Shown piece after piece: positions 16,146 through 24,225 of a DNA stretch of 64,000 bases. The notes under the pieces were generated by a model. That model was not told where the DNA came from and searched no databases. It saw only the letters and a list, made by a program, of their open reading frames with translations. The stretch's first letter is position 1. Every line of letters begins with the position of its first letter. Where the stretch lies: contig NZ_LGYZ01000068.1 of NCBI RefSeq assembly GCF_001310275.1, positions 62,001 to 126,000 of the forward strand, read 5' to 3'. The position numbers were made by a program, and so were the translations under genes. This stretch comes from Nocardia arizonensis. GTDB lineage: Bacteria > Actinomycetota > Actinomycetes > Mycobacteriales > Mycobacteriaceae.

Positions 16146-18332
16146 ATGGGCACGACAACTGTTGCGCGGCAATGCACCCTGTGCGAGGCGCACTGCGGAA
16201 TCCTGGTGAGTGTCGAGGACGACCGGGTCACCCGGATCGAGGGCAATCCCGACGACGTGCTGTCCAAGGGCTACATCTGCCCCAAGGCGACCGCCATGGG
16301 CGGGCTGCACCACGATCCCGACCGGCTGCGCACCCCGGTGCGCCGGGTCGGCGACCGCTTCGAATCCATCGGCTGGGACGAGGCTTTCCGCGAGGTCGGC
16401 GCGCGACTGCGCGCCGTACGCGAGGCACACGGCTCCAGCGCCATCGGCATGTACCTGGGCAATCCGGCCGCGCACAGTTCCTCGGTGCTCTACGGCGGTC
16501 TGCTGCGCGCGGTCCTGATGACCAAGAACTTCTACACCGCCTCCTCGATCGACCAGTTCCCGCAGGAGTTCGCCGCGTGGCGGATGTTCGGCGCCAACGT
16601 GCTCATGCCGGTCGCCGATATCGACCGCACCCGACGCCTGGTCGTGATCGGCGCGAATCCCGCGGTGTCCAACGGGTCGCTCACCACCATGCCCGGCGCC
16701 AAACAGCGCATCAAGGACGTCCGCGGGCGCGGCGGCACGGTCGTCGTCATCGACCCGCGCCGCACCGAGACCGCGCGCCTGGCCGACGAGCACGTCGCGG
16801 TCACCCCCGGCGGCGACCCCTATCTGCTGCTTGGCATGCTGAACGTGCTCGTGACCGAGAAACTGTGCGACCAGGACAGCATCGCCCGGCAGTGCTCGGG
16901 GTGGGGCGAGATCCGCGCACTGGTCGCGGATTTCACCCCGGAACAGGCCGCACCGCACGCGGGTGTCGACGCCCAGACCATCCGGCGCCTCGCGCGCGAT
17001 CACGCCGCCGCGCCCGCCGCTGTCATCTACGGGCGAATCGGTGTGTGCCAGACGGTGACCGGCACACTCACGCACTGGCTGATCAACACCATCAACGCGG
17101 TCACCGGCAACCTGGACAGCCCGGGCGGGCAGATGTTCGCCACCGCCCCGGTGGATGTGGGGCGCATGGGCAAGTATCTGCCGATCAGCCACGGCGACTG
17201 GACCGACGACACCGGAACCTTCAAATCTTTCCGCGCCGAACTGCCGGTGGGCGCGCTCGCCGAACAGATACTCGGCGACGGCGAAACCAAGATCCGCGCC
17301 ATGGTGACCTACGCGGGCAATCCGGTACTCTCCACGCCGCAGCGCGGCCGTCTCGCCGCGGCGCTGGACAGCCTCGAATTCTATGTCGCGGTCGATATGT
17401 ACATCACCGAGACCACCCGCCACGCCGACATCATCCTGCCGCCGATCTCCCCGTTGGAACGCGAGGAGCTCGATGTGGTCATGCCGGTGTTCAGCGTGCG
17501 CAACAACCTGCGCTACAACCGCCGCGTCTTCGATCCGCCCGCCGACGGCCTCGAGGACTGGGAGATCATGGCGCGGATGGTGACCGAACTCCTGCCACTG
17601 CCCGCCCGCGGGATCACCGGCCGCGCCGCCGACGCGATCCTGCGGCGCATGAGCCCGCTGCGGCTGACCGCGCTCGGCATCGCCACCGGACCCTACGGTG
17701 TCCTTCGCAAGGGACCGTCCGGGCTCACCGTGGGCAAGGTCCGCCGTAGCAAGGGCGGAATCGATCTCGGGCCGCTGCGTCCGCGGCTGCGCTCGATCAT
17801 CGGCACCGAGGACCGCAAGGTTCGGCTCGCGCCCGCGGATTTCGTGGCCGCGGCACGGCAACTGCTCGACGACGCGCGCCGCGGAGCCGGCAACACCAGG
17901 CCCGCCGACGGATTCGACCTGCGCCTCATCGGGCGCCGTCACCTGCGCAGCAACAACTCCTGGCTGCACAATCTGCCGACCATGGTCAAGGGCAAGCCGC
18001 GATGCACCGCGCTCATGCATCCCGGAGACGCCGCCGACCGCGGACTCGACGACGGCGCGCCGGTCACCGTCACCTCCAAGAACGGCTCCATCGTGGTACC
18101 GCTCGAGATCAGCGACGACATCCGGCGCGGCACGGTCGCCGTGCCGCACGGGTGGGGTCACAACGAACCCGGGGTCGGCTGGACGGTGGCGGCGGCACAG
18201 CCGGGGGCCAATGTGAATCTGCTGCACGACCCGACGGTGGTCGACACCATGTCCGGCAATGCGGCGGTCAACAGCACCTGGGTGACCGTGAGCGCCGCAC
18301 CCGCCGCCGAACTCACATCGTCGGCACCGTGA
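16146..18332 (+). CDS. Molybdopterin-dependent oxidoreductase (DMSO reductase superfamily)
   Basis: A 728-residue cytoplasmic molybdoenzyme. The N-terminal [4Fe-4S] motif is CxxCxxxC...C (Cys10, 13, 17, 45). Bis-MGD-binding regions follow (GANPAVSNGS, VVVIDPRRTETARLADEHVAVTPGGD in pieces, MVTYAGNPVLS). The C-terminal molydopterin-dinucleotide domain has LMHPGDAADRGLDDGAPVTV and AVPHGWGH. The region that carries the Mo-ligating Cys/Sec in formate dehydrogenases and nitrate reductases (about residues 130-137) reads TASSID, so a Ser or Asp ligand is likely. No twin-arginine signal and no partner subunits are adjacent. A GAAGAGG motif precedes the ATG. The substrate is unknown. Confidence 0.85.
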   Translation: MGTTTVARQCTLCEAHCGILVSVEDDRVTRIEGNPDDVLSKGYICPKATAMGGLHHDPDRLRTPVRRVGDRFESIGWDEAFREVGARLRAVREAHGSSAIGMYLGNPAAHSSSVLYGGLLRAVLMTKNFYTASSIDQFPQEFAAWRMFGANVLMPVADIDRTRRLVVIGANPAVSNGSLTTMPGAKQRIKDVRGRGGTVVVIDPRRTETARLADEHVAVTPGGDPYLLLGMLNVLVTEKLCDQDSIARQCSGWGEIRALVADFTPEQAAPHAGVDAQTIRRLARDHAAAPAAVIYGRIGVCQTVTGTLTHWLINTINAVTGNLDSPGGQMFATAPVDVGRMGKYLPISHGDWTDDTGTFKSFRAELPVGALAEQILGDGETKIRAMVTYAGNPVLSTPQRGRLAAALDSLEFYVAVDMYITETTRHADIILPPISPLEREELDVVMPVFSVRNNLRYNRRVFDPPADGLEDWEIMARMVTELLPLPARGITGRAADAILRRMSPLRLTALGIATGPYGVLRKGPSGLTVGKVRRSKGGIDLGPLRPRLRSIIGTEDRKVRLAPADFVAAARQLLDDARRGAGNTRPADGFDLRLIGRRHLRSNNSWLHNLPTMVKGKPRCTALMHPGDAADRGLDDGAPVTVTSKNGSIVVPLEISDDIRRGTVAVPHGWGHNEPGVGWTVAAAQPGANVNLLHDPTVVDTMSGNAAVNSTWVTVSAAPAAELTSSAP

Positions 18333-18376
18333 CCCGGTAGCCGAGACGGACCGGACGGCGGGCCCGTACGCTCGCG

Positions 18377-19270
18377 CTACCGGACGTGACTGCCGTGGAA
18401 ATCCAGGACCGCGCGCAAGGTCTGCTCGGGCGCCTCCAGTTGCGGATAGTGACCGACCTCCGGCAATTCGACCACGTCGGCCCGGGGAATCAACTCCCGG
18501 TAGCGCCGCACCATACGCGCACCCGACACCGGATCGAGCAGACCATCGACCAGCCGCAGCGGCACGGCGGCCGAGCGCAGCGCCCCCACCCACCGCTCGC
18601 GGTGCCGCCGCCGCTCGGCCATATATCCGATCAGCTTGTGGCCGTTGCGTTTCCCGTGCTTGCTGCACCACAGGATCCAGAACTGACGCATGGCCCGGGC
18701 ATCGGGCTTCGTATTCGGGCCGAACACCGACGACAGACTGCGCGCGAAGGTGCGCTCACCGCCGAGGCGGCCAACGAGCGGTCCGAGCGGACCGGCCAGC
18801 AGTCGCTGTATCGGACGCGGATGGTGCGCCTCCGGGAACAGTCCCCCGTTGAGCAGGCACACCGATTCGATCGACAGGCCCGGCGTCCCGGTCCGCGCCC
18901 GCTCCTCCGCGCGGGCGAGCAGTTCCTGCGCGACGGTGTCCCCGTAGTCGTGGGCGAGAATGTGCACCCGACCAACCCCCTGTTCGCTCAGGAGTTGCTC
19001 GTGCAGATCGGCCTGGTCGGCGATTGTGTAGTCGTAGTGACGCGGTTTCGCCGACCAGCCGAAACCGATCATGTCCGGTGCGATCACCCGCGCGAAATCG
19101 GCGGACAGACCGGGCCAGATCGCATGCCAATCCCAGGACGCCGTCGGGAACCCGTGGATACACAGCAGGGTGTCGCCGTCGCCGCCGCTACCTCCGTCCT
19201 GCCAGAAGATCTGATGGGAACGATGGGTGAACCGTCGCCCGCCGGCCCGCCACGCTGCGAATTCCTCCAT
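18377..19270 (-). CDS. Alpha/beta hydrolase, haloalkane dehalogenase-like
   Basis: A 297-residue alpha/beta hydrolase. The motif IHGFPTASWDW is near residues 38-48, and the nucleophile elbow AHDYGDTVA has Asp108. A cap domain with KHGKRNGHKL follows, and the late histidine is in VELPEVGHYPQLEAPE. The Asp nucleophile places it with epoxide hydrolases and dehalogenases, including mesoderm-specific-transcript-like proteins. The ATG at 19270 has AGGTAGGAG just upstream. It is convergent with the molybdoenzyme and divergent from the antiporter gene. The substrate cannot be inferred. Confidence 0.8.
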   Translation of the reverse strand: MEEFAAWRAGGRRFTHRSHQIFWQDGGSGGDGDTLLCIHGFPTASWDWHAIWPGLSADFARVIAPDMIGFGWSAKPRHYDYTIADQADLHEQLLSEQGVGRVHILAHDYGDTVAQELLARAEERARTGTPGLSIESVCLLNGGLFPEAHHPRPIQRLLAGPLGPLVGRLGGERTFARSLSSVFGPNTKPDARAMRQFWILWCSKHGKRNGHKLIGYMAERRRHRERWVGALRSAAVPLRLVDGLLDPVSGARMVRRYRELIPRADVVELPEVGHYPQLEAPEQTLRAVLDFHGSHVR

Positions 19271-19442
19271 GACTCCTACCTCCTTCGTGTGGCGACCAGC
19301 ATGCGCCTCTTCCCGCGCACGCACGGGCGAACGCGAGGACCGGGCGCGTGTCGTCCACCGATCGAGAGTGCGCCGGCCGTATACCCGCAGGTTGCCGGAC
19401 CAACCTCCGACCGCCGCGACCAAGATCGTCCGATGCGGAAGA

Positions 19443-21305
19443 ATGCGACCGGTGCACGTCGCGATCGAGTTGGTAGTCCTGGTCGCCTCGGCGACCGCAC
19501 TGGCCGCACTGGCCCGTCGGTTCGGGGTGTCCGAACCCCTCGTACTGACGCTGGCCGGTGTCGGCGCGTCCTATCTGCCGTACGTGCCCGAGATCCAACT
19601 CGACCCGGAGATCGTGCTGCTCGGCCTGCTGCCCCCGTTGCTGTACACCGCCGCCATCCGTACATCGCTGGTGGACTTCCGCGCCAATGTCCGCGGCATC
19701 GCCCTCCTGTCGGTCGGACTCGTGCTGTTCAGCACCTTCGCGGTCGCGGCGGTCGTGTGGTGGATGCTGCCGGTGCCGTTCGCGGTGGCCGTGGCCCTCG
19801 GCGCGGTGGTCGCGCCGCCTGATGCCGTCGCGGCGACCGCGATCGCGCGGCGAGTCGGTATGCCGCGCCGCATCGTCACCATTCTGGAGGGCGAATCGCT
19901 GTGCAACGACGCCACGGCGCTCGTCACCCTGCGCACCGCCATCGCCGCCATGGCGGGCACCTACGAACTGTGGCGAGCCGGACTGGACTTCCTGGTCGCC
20001 GCGGGCGGTGGCGCGCTGGTGGGCGTCGTGGTCGCGGTCGCGCTGGCGACGCTGCGGCGGCGCATCACCGATCCGGTGCTCGACACCACGCTGTCGTTCC
20101 TGGCCCCGTTCGTGGCCTACCTGCCGGCCGAGGAGATCGGCGCCTCCGGCGTCATCGCGGTGGTCACCTGCGGCATCATCCTCGGCCACGGCGCGCCGAA
20201 ATGGCAGAGCGCGGCCTCGCGCATCGCCGAGCGCACCAACTGGCGCACCATCCAGTTCATCCTGGAATCCTCGGTGTTCCTCATCATCGGACTCCAGGTG
20301 CGCGCCATCGTCGACGGCGCGTGGCGCAGCGGACTCGGCCACGACACACTCGCGCTCACCGCCGTCGCGGTCCTGGCGACGGTCGTGCTGATCCGGCCGG
20401 TGTGGATCTTCCCCTGGACCTTCGTATTCCGGGTACTCGGTCGCGAGGACACCCCGCTCACCGAACCCGCGGTGGTGTCGTGGGCGGGTATGCGGGGCGT
20501 GGTCACCCTCGCCGCGGTCCTGCTGCTGCCCGACACGACCCCGCAGCTGCCGGTGCTCGAGCTGCTCGCCCTGGTCGTCGTCGCGGGAACACTGCTGCTA
20601 CAGGGCACCTCCCTGCCGTGGCTGGTGCGCCTGCTGAAACTGCGCGGACCGAGTCGCGCCGAGGACGCCCTGCTCGAGGCGAGCCTGCTGCAACAGGCCG
20701 TATCCGCGGGTCTGGCCGAGCTGGACATCAGGATCACCCCCGACACGCCCGAGGCGGTCGTGCAATCCCTGCGCGACCGGGTCACCTGGCAGACCAACGC
20801 GGCCTGGGAGCGATTGGGCAGGCCCGAATCCGAACAGGCGACCCCGACCGCCGAATATCGCAGACTGCGCCTGGCAATGTTGCGCGCGGAGCGCGAAATC
20901 GTGCTGCGCGTGCGGGATTCGGGTGGGGTGGACTACGAGATCCTACAGAGCGTATTGGCCAGGCTCGATCTCGAGGAGTCCATGATCGACCGCTTCGACG
21001 AGACCGAGGACGATCGCGCCGAGACACTCGCCACGCCCGGATCGGCCGAAGGCTGCGGTCACCTGCGCGCCGCGCCGCTGTTGCGCGAACCGGACGCGCC
21101 CGACCGCTGCGACGAATGTATCGCCGAGGGCTTGACCTGGGTCCATTTGCGGATGTGTCTGACCTGCGGGCAGATCGCCTGCTGCGATTCCTCGCCGGGC
21201 AATCACGCCACCGGTCACTTCCGGGCCACCGGCCATCCGGTCATGCGCAGTGTGGAGCCGGGCGAGGCATGGCGCTGGTGTTACGTGGACGAACTGCTCG
21301 GCTGA
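19443..21305 (+). CDS. CPA1 Na+/H+ antiporter with C-terminal UBP zinc finger
   Basis: A 620-residue protein. Residues about 1-420 form a monovalent cation/proton antiporter-1 membrane domain with 11-12 helices and the family motifs VAPPDAVAATAIARR, ILEGESLCNDATALV and WAGMRGVVTLAAVLLLP. A helical cytoplasmic region follows (about 430-530). The last about 80 residues are a UBP-type zinc finger (CGHLR..., CDECIAEG, HLRMCLTCGQIACCDSSPGNHATGH). The finger may regulate the channel. The ATG at 19443 has GGAAGA upstream. The 3' end overlaps the convergent TetR gene by 25 bases. Confidence 0.85.
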   Translation: MRPVHVAIELVVLVASATALAALARRFGVSEPLVLTLAGVGASYLPYVPEIQLDPEIVLLGLLPPLLYTAAIRTSLVDFRANVRGIALLSVGLVLFSTFAVAAVVWWMLPVPFAVAVALGAVVAPPDAVAATAIARRVGMPRRIVTILEGESLCNDATALVTLRTAIAAMAGTYELWRAGLDFLVAAGGGALVGVVVAVALATLRRRITDPVLDTTLSFLAPFVAYLPAEEIGASGVIAVVTCGIILGHGAPKWQSAASRIAERTNWRTIQFILESSVFLIIGLQVRAIVDGAWRSGLGHDTLALTAVAVLATVVLIRPVWIFPWTFVFRVLGREDTPLTEPAVVSWAGMRGVVTLAAVLLLPDTTPQLPVLELLALVVVAGTLLLQGTSLPWLVRLLKLRGPSRAEDALLEASLLQQAVSAGLAELDIRITPDTPEAVVQSLRDRVTWQTNAAWERLGRPESEQATPTAEYRRLRLAMLRAEREIVLRVRDSGGVDYEILQSVLARLDLEESMIDRFDETEDDRAETLATPGSAEGCGHLRAAPLLREPDAPDRCDECIAEGLTWVHLRMCLTCGQIACCDSSPGNHATGHFRATGHPVMRSVEPGEAWRWCYVDELLG

Positions 21306-21856
21306 GACTCGGCGGTCGCGTACGAGTAGATCAGCCGGGCGTACTGGGCGAGCAGCCGGTTCAGTGAAAGGTCTTCGCCGCCGCCGGCGATCTGCTGATA
21401 TCCGATGAGCATCGCCATACCGAGCGCGGTGACCTCGGCGGTGGTCTCATCCTCGCCCACAACGCCTTTGACCGCCTTGTACACGGTGCGGCGGCGCGAT
21501 TCGTCCACCCGTTTGAGCGCGAGGTTCACCGCTTCGTCGTTGCCCGCCCACGCGCGGATGGCCGCCTCGGCGCGGTGGTGCAGTCCGGCCGCGAGATCCG
21601 ACATGGCGCGGATGTCGTCGTCGGGATTGCCCTGATTGAACTTCAGCGTGCGCAGGATGAGCACCTGCCGGTTCTCCCAGTGCTCGAGCAGCACGTCCAC
21701 GAAGCCCTGCCAGCTGCCGAAGTGGTGGTAGAACGAACCGCTGGTAACCCCGAGCCGACGGCACAGCACGCCGATATTGAGGCCCTTGAAACCGAGTTCG
21801 GCCAGCACCGCGAGCGCGGTGTCGAAGTACTGCTCCTTGGTGACCACTCGTGACAT
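21281..21856 (-). CDS. TetR-family transcriptional regulator
   Basis: A 191-residue TetR regulator. The DNA-binding part reads TKEQYFDTALAVLAELGFKGLNI, then VLCRRLGVTSGSFYHHFGSWQGF (recognition helix near 33-45). The C-terminal domain (HHRAEAAIRAWAGNDEAV..) is that of the ligand-binding half. The ATG at 21856 is preferred over an upstream frame that runs into a promoter region. It is divergent from another TetR gene at 22059, and its last codons overlap the antiporter gene on the opposite strand. Targets are unknown. Confidence 0.85.
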   Translation of the reverse strand: MSRVVTKEQYFDTALAVLAELGFKGLNIGVLCRRLGVTSGSFYHHFGSWQGFVDVLLEHWENRQVLILRTLKFNQGNPDDDIRAMSDLAAGLHHRAEAAIRAWAGNDEAVNLALKRVDESRRRTVYKAVKGVVGEDETTAEVTALGMAMLIGYQQIAGGGEDLSLNRLLAQYARLIYSYATAESQPSSSST

Positions 21857-22025
21857 TCGGGCGCCGTTCTGTCGGGCGGGCAGAGGTAGAGCCCAGAACA
21901 GTACCCGATCGTGGTGCGCGGACTCGGGATCCCGACCGAATCCACACGGTCGCTTCGGCGAGTCCGCCAAGTGTGCGTAACCGATCGAAATACCCGGCGC
22001 GCGTGGACAACACGGCTCGATTTGT

Positions 22026-22049
22026 ATAACAGAGCGGTTGCTCTGTTAT
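22026..22049. promoter_or_regulatory. Perfect TetR-type operator overlapping the promoter
   Basis: ATAACAGAGC (22026-22035) and GCTCTGTTAT (22040-22049) are exact 10-bp inverted arms around GGTT. The site ends 9 bases before the ATG of the TetR gene at 22059, so binding there would block transcription or the start of that gene. This is a classic autorepressor arrangement. Confidence 0.85.
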
Positions 22050-22058
22050 TATCGGTTC

Positions 22059-22739
22059 ATGCCGAGACCCCGGACCCACGATCCCGACGCCGCGCTCGAC
22101 GCGGCCGAGGCCATCGCCGCGCGGTCGGGTCCGGCGGCGGTCACCATCCGCGCCGTCGCGCAGGCCACCGGCCTCTCCAACGGCGCGCTCTACCACACCT
22201 TCGGCTCGCGTGCGGAGTTGCTGGGGCGTACCTGGTTACGCGCCGCACGGCGATTCCTCGATGTCCAGACCGGCCTGGTCGACGCCCATCCCGCGCCCGC
22301 CCCCGACGATCCGCCGAAATCCGATCGGGCCGAACCGTTTCCGCGCGAGGATCACGATCTCGCCGTCGCGGCGATCGTCGCCGCGGCCGACGCGCCCGGG
22401 GTGTTCACCGAGCGGTTTCCGTATTCCTCCCGGCTACTGCTCACCGTGTCGCGGGATCAGCTGATCGGCGAGAAGCTGCCCGCGACGCTCGCCGAGGAAC
22501 TGGCCGACGCCGACCGGGCGCTGGTGCGGCTGATGGTCCGGCTGGCCCGGCGACTGTGGGGGCGCGGAGACCGGCGTGCGGTCGAGGTCATGACCACCTG
22601 CCTGGTCGACCTGCCCACCGCCATCCTGCTGCGCCGCGACCGCATCACCGATCCCCTGGCCCGCGAACACCTGCGCGCCGCCGTACGTGCCGTCCTCGCG
22701 GTCGGCCCCAACCCCAACCCCCATCCCCAACCGAACTGA
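22059..22739 (+). CDS. TetR-family regulator, probably autoregulated
   Basis: A 226-residue TetR regulator. The N-terminal helix-turn-helix is AALDAAEAIAARSG, then VTIRAVAQATGLSNGALYHTF, then RAELLGRTW. The C-terminal half is a long helical ligand domain. A perfect dyad overlaps its promoter. The enoyl-CoA hydratase gene begins 13 bases after its stop, in the same direction, so the two form an operon. The regulator may respond to an acyl-CoA or related lipid, which is inference from that neighbour. Confidence 0.88.
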   Translation: MPRPRTHDPDAALDAAEAIAARSGPAAVTIRAVAQATGLSNGALYHTFGSRAELLGRTWLRAARRFLDVQTGLVDAHPAPAPDDPPKSDRAEPFPREDHDLAVAAIVAAADAPGVFTERFPYSSRLLLTVSRDQLIGEKLPATLAEELADADRALVRLMVRLARRLWGRGDRRAVEVMTTCLVDLPTAILLRRDRITDPLAREHLRAAVRAVLAVGPNPNPHPQPN

Positions 22740-22752
22740 TCAGGATTCCCGG

Positions 22753-23421
22753 ATGCCGACACTCAACTATCACGACTCGATCGCCGTACTCGACCTCGGC
22801 GACGGCGAGAACCGCTTCTCCCCGGACTATCTCGACGAGGTGAACGACCGTCTCGACACCGTCGTCGCCGACGGCGCGCACGCGCTGGTGACCACGGCGA
22901 GCGGCAAGTTCTACTCCAACGGTCTCGACCTGGACTGGCTGTCGGCAAACGCCGAGCGCATGCCCTGGTACGTCGGGCGCGTGCACGCACTCTTCGCCCG
23001 GGTGCTGACCCTGCCGATGCCGACGGCCGCGGCGCTGCCCGGCCACGCCTTCGGCGCAGGCGCCATGCTCGCCATCGCCCACGACTACCGGGTGATGCGC
23101 GCCGACCGCGGCTACTTCTGCTTCCCCGAAGTCGATATCCGCATACCGTTCACCACCGGGATGGCGGCGCTGATCCAGGCCAAACTGAGTCCGAAGGCAG
23201 CGGTGGAAGCGATGACGACCGGGCGGCGCTACGGCGGCGTCGACGCCTCGGCCGCCGACATCGTCGACGCGACCGCCGCCGAAGGCATGGTCGCCACCGC
23301 GGCCATCGCCATGCTCGCCCCGCTCGGCGCCAAGGATCCGGCCACCATGGCCGAGATCAAGAAGACGATGTTCGCACCCGCGATCGCCGCGCTCACCTCG
23401 GACGACCGACCCGAAAATTGA
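22753..23421 (+). CDS. Enoyl-CoA hydratase/isomerase-family protein
   Basis: A 222-residue crotonase-fold protein. The oxyanion-hole regions are visible: SGKFYSNGLDLDWL near 50-63 and LPGHAFGAGAMLAIAHDYRVMR near 95-116, followed by 'GYFCFPEVDIRIPFTTGM'. The length is at the short end for the family and fits the delta3-delta2 enoyl-CoA isomerase/short hydratase group. One glutamate of the hydratase pair (PEVD) is present and the other is not obvious, so isomerase activity is possible. It is in an operon with the upstream TetR gene. AGGA lies 7 bases before the ATG. Confidence 0.8.
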   Translation: MPTLNYHDSIAVLDLGDGENRFSPDYLDEVNDRLDTVVADGAHALVTTASGKFYSNGLDLDWLSANAERMPWYVGRVHALFARVLTLPMPTAAALPGHAFGAGAMLAIAHDYRVMRADRGYFCFPEVDIRIPFTTGMAALIQAKLSPKAAVEAMTTGRRYGGVDASAADIVDATAAEGMVATAAIAMLAPLGAKDPATMAEIKKTMFAPAIAALTSDDRPEN

Positions 23422-23490
23422 TTGTCCGACGCCGTCGACATCCGTAACGTCCGGTGGGTTTGCCCACCACGACGAAAGGAATCGACCGTC

Positions 23491-23979
23491 ATGGACCCCG
23501 TCACCGAACGCGACATCAGGTCGTCGTTCATCAATTGTTCCAAGGGCGATGCCCGGCGACTGCCCGTACCGCGCGACCTCGACGATCGCCCATGGGCGGA
23601 TCTGGACTTCCTCGGCTGGAGCGATCCGTCGCTGCCCGGTCGTTGCTATCTGGTCACTCCGCGCGCCGACGGACTCGCCGGGATCGCGCTGCGCTACGAG
23701 ACCGGCGGGTCCGGTCGCACGCAGATGTGCGCGATCTGCCTGACCAACCACAGCGGATACGGTGTCTCGCTGCTCACCGCGAACAAGGCCGGTGACTCCG
23801 GCCGCCGCGGCAATACGGTCGGCGCCTACATGTGCACCGACCTGGCCTGCTCGCTCTACGCGCGCGGAATACGCCGACCCGCCCTCGGCAATCGCTATCG
23901 AGAGGACCTCACCGTCGAGGCCAAGATCGCGCGCGTGAACGAGAACATGGACACCTTCGTCACCCGGCTCTACAGCTGA
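23491..23979 (+). CDS. FBP-domain treble-clef zinc protein (EF-G-binding type)
   Basis: A 162-residue protein with an FBP domain, the C-terminal treble-clef zinc finger of FusB/EF-G-binding proteins. The four zinc cysteines are seen as C80xxC83 (CAICLTNH) and C115xxxxC120 (CTDLAC), and the N-terminal helix MDPVTERDIRSSFINCSKGD is typical. Members bind elongation factor G and, in FusB, protect it from fusidic acid; in actinomycetes the function is untested. A GAAAGGA motif 9 bases before the ATG supports the start. Confidence 0.8.
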   Translation: MDPVTERDIRSSFINCSKGDARRLPVPRDLDDRPWADLDFLGWSDPSLPGRCYLVTPRADGLAGIALRYETGGSGRTQMCAICLTNHSGYGVSLLTANKAGDSGRRGNTVGAYMCTDLACSLYARGIRRPALGNRYREDLTVEAKIARVNENMDTFVTRLYS

Positions 23980-24013
23980 TATCGCCCCCACGACCGGAAA
24001 GGAGGTAGATGCC

Positions 24014-24109
24014 GTGCGCCGACACTCGACACCCCCGACCGGGGACCGCCCCGGATTCGCGGCCTCGCCATTCGAGACCGCCCGCCACGCGGGCCGTCTC
24101 GTGTGGTGA
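24014..24109 (+). CDS. Possible 31-residue small ORF behind a strong ribosome binding site
   Basis: AAAGGAGGT at about 23998-24006 is a near-consensus ribosome binding site. A GTG 7 bases later opens a 31-codon frame (MRRHSTPPTGDRPGFAAS..., ending GRLVW). An ATG at 24009, only 2 bases after the GGAGGT, opens another frame of 93 codons. A hairpin lies inside the end of the small frame. It could be a leader peptide, or the site could be a relic. Confidence 0.3.
   Translation: MRRHSTPPTGDRPGFAASPFETARHAGRLVW
24073..24101. terminator. Hairpin after the FBP-domain gene
   Basis: The arms CGAGAC-C-GCCCGC and GCGGGC-C-GTCTCG pair with one C/C mismatch and a 3-base loop. It lies about 95 bases after the FBP gene stop and before the DNA ligase gene. 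A terminator or attenuator role is likely, but no T-tract follows. Confidence 0.5.
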
Positions 24110-24225
24110 GGGATCCGCGGAGACTTCCGAATATCGCCGACCGGTCGGTACGATGCTAGAGATTTGCCAGCTATGCGAATCGGCACCGTCTCGACGAAGG
24201 GACCGGCGATGGCGGCGACGCACCG

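Noticed and set aside
15129..18671. Very long minus-strand open frame of about 1180 codons
   Set aside because: Its useful part is only the hydrolase (15129-16016); the rest is the antisense of the molybdoenzyme gene, a GC-skewed shadow frame.
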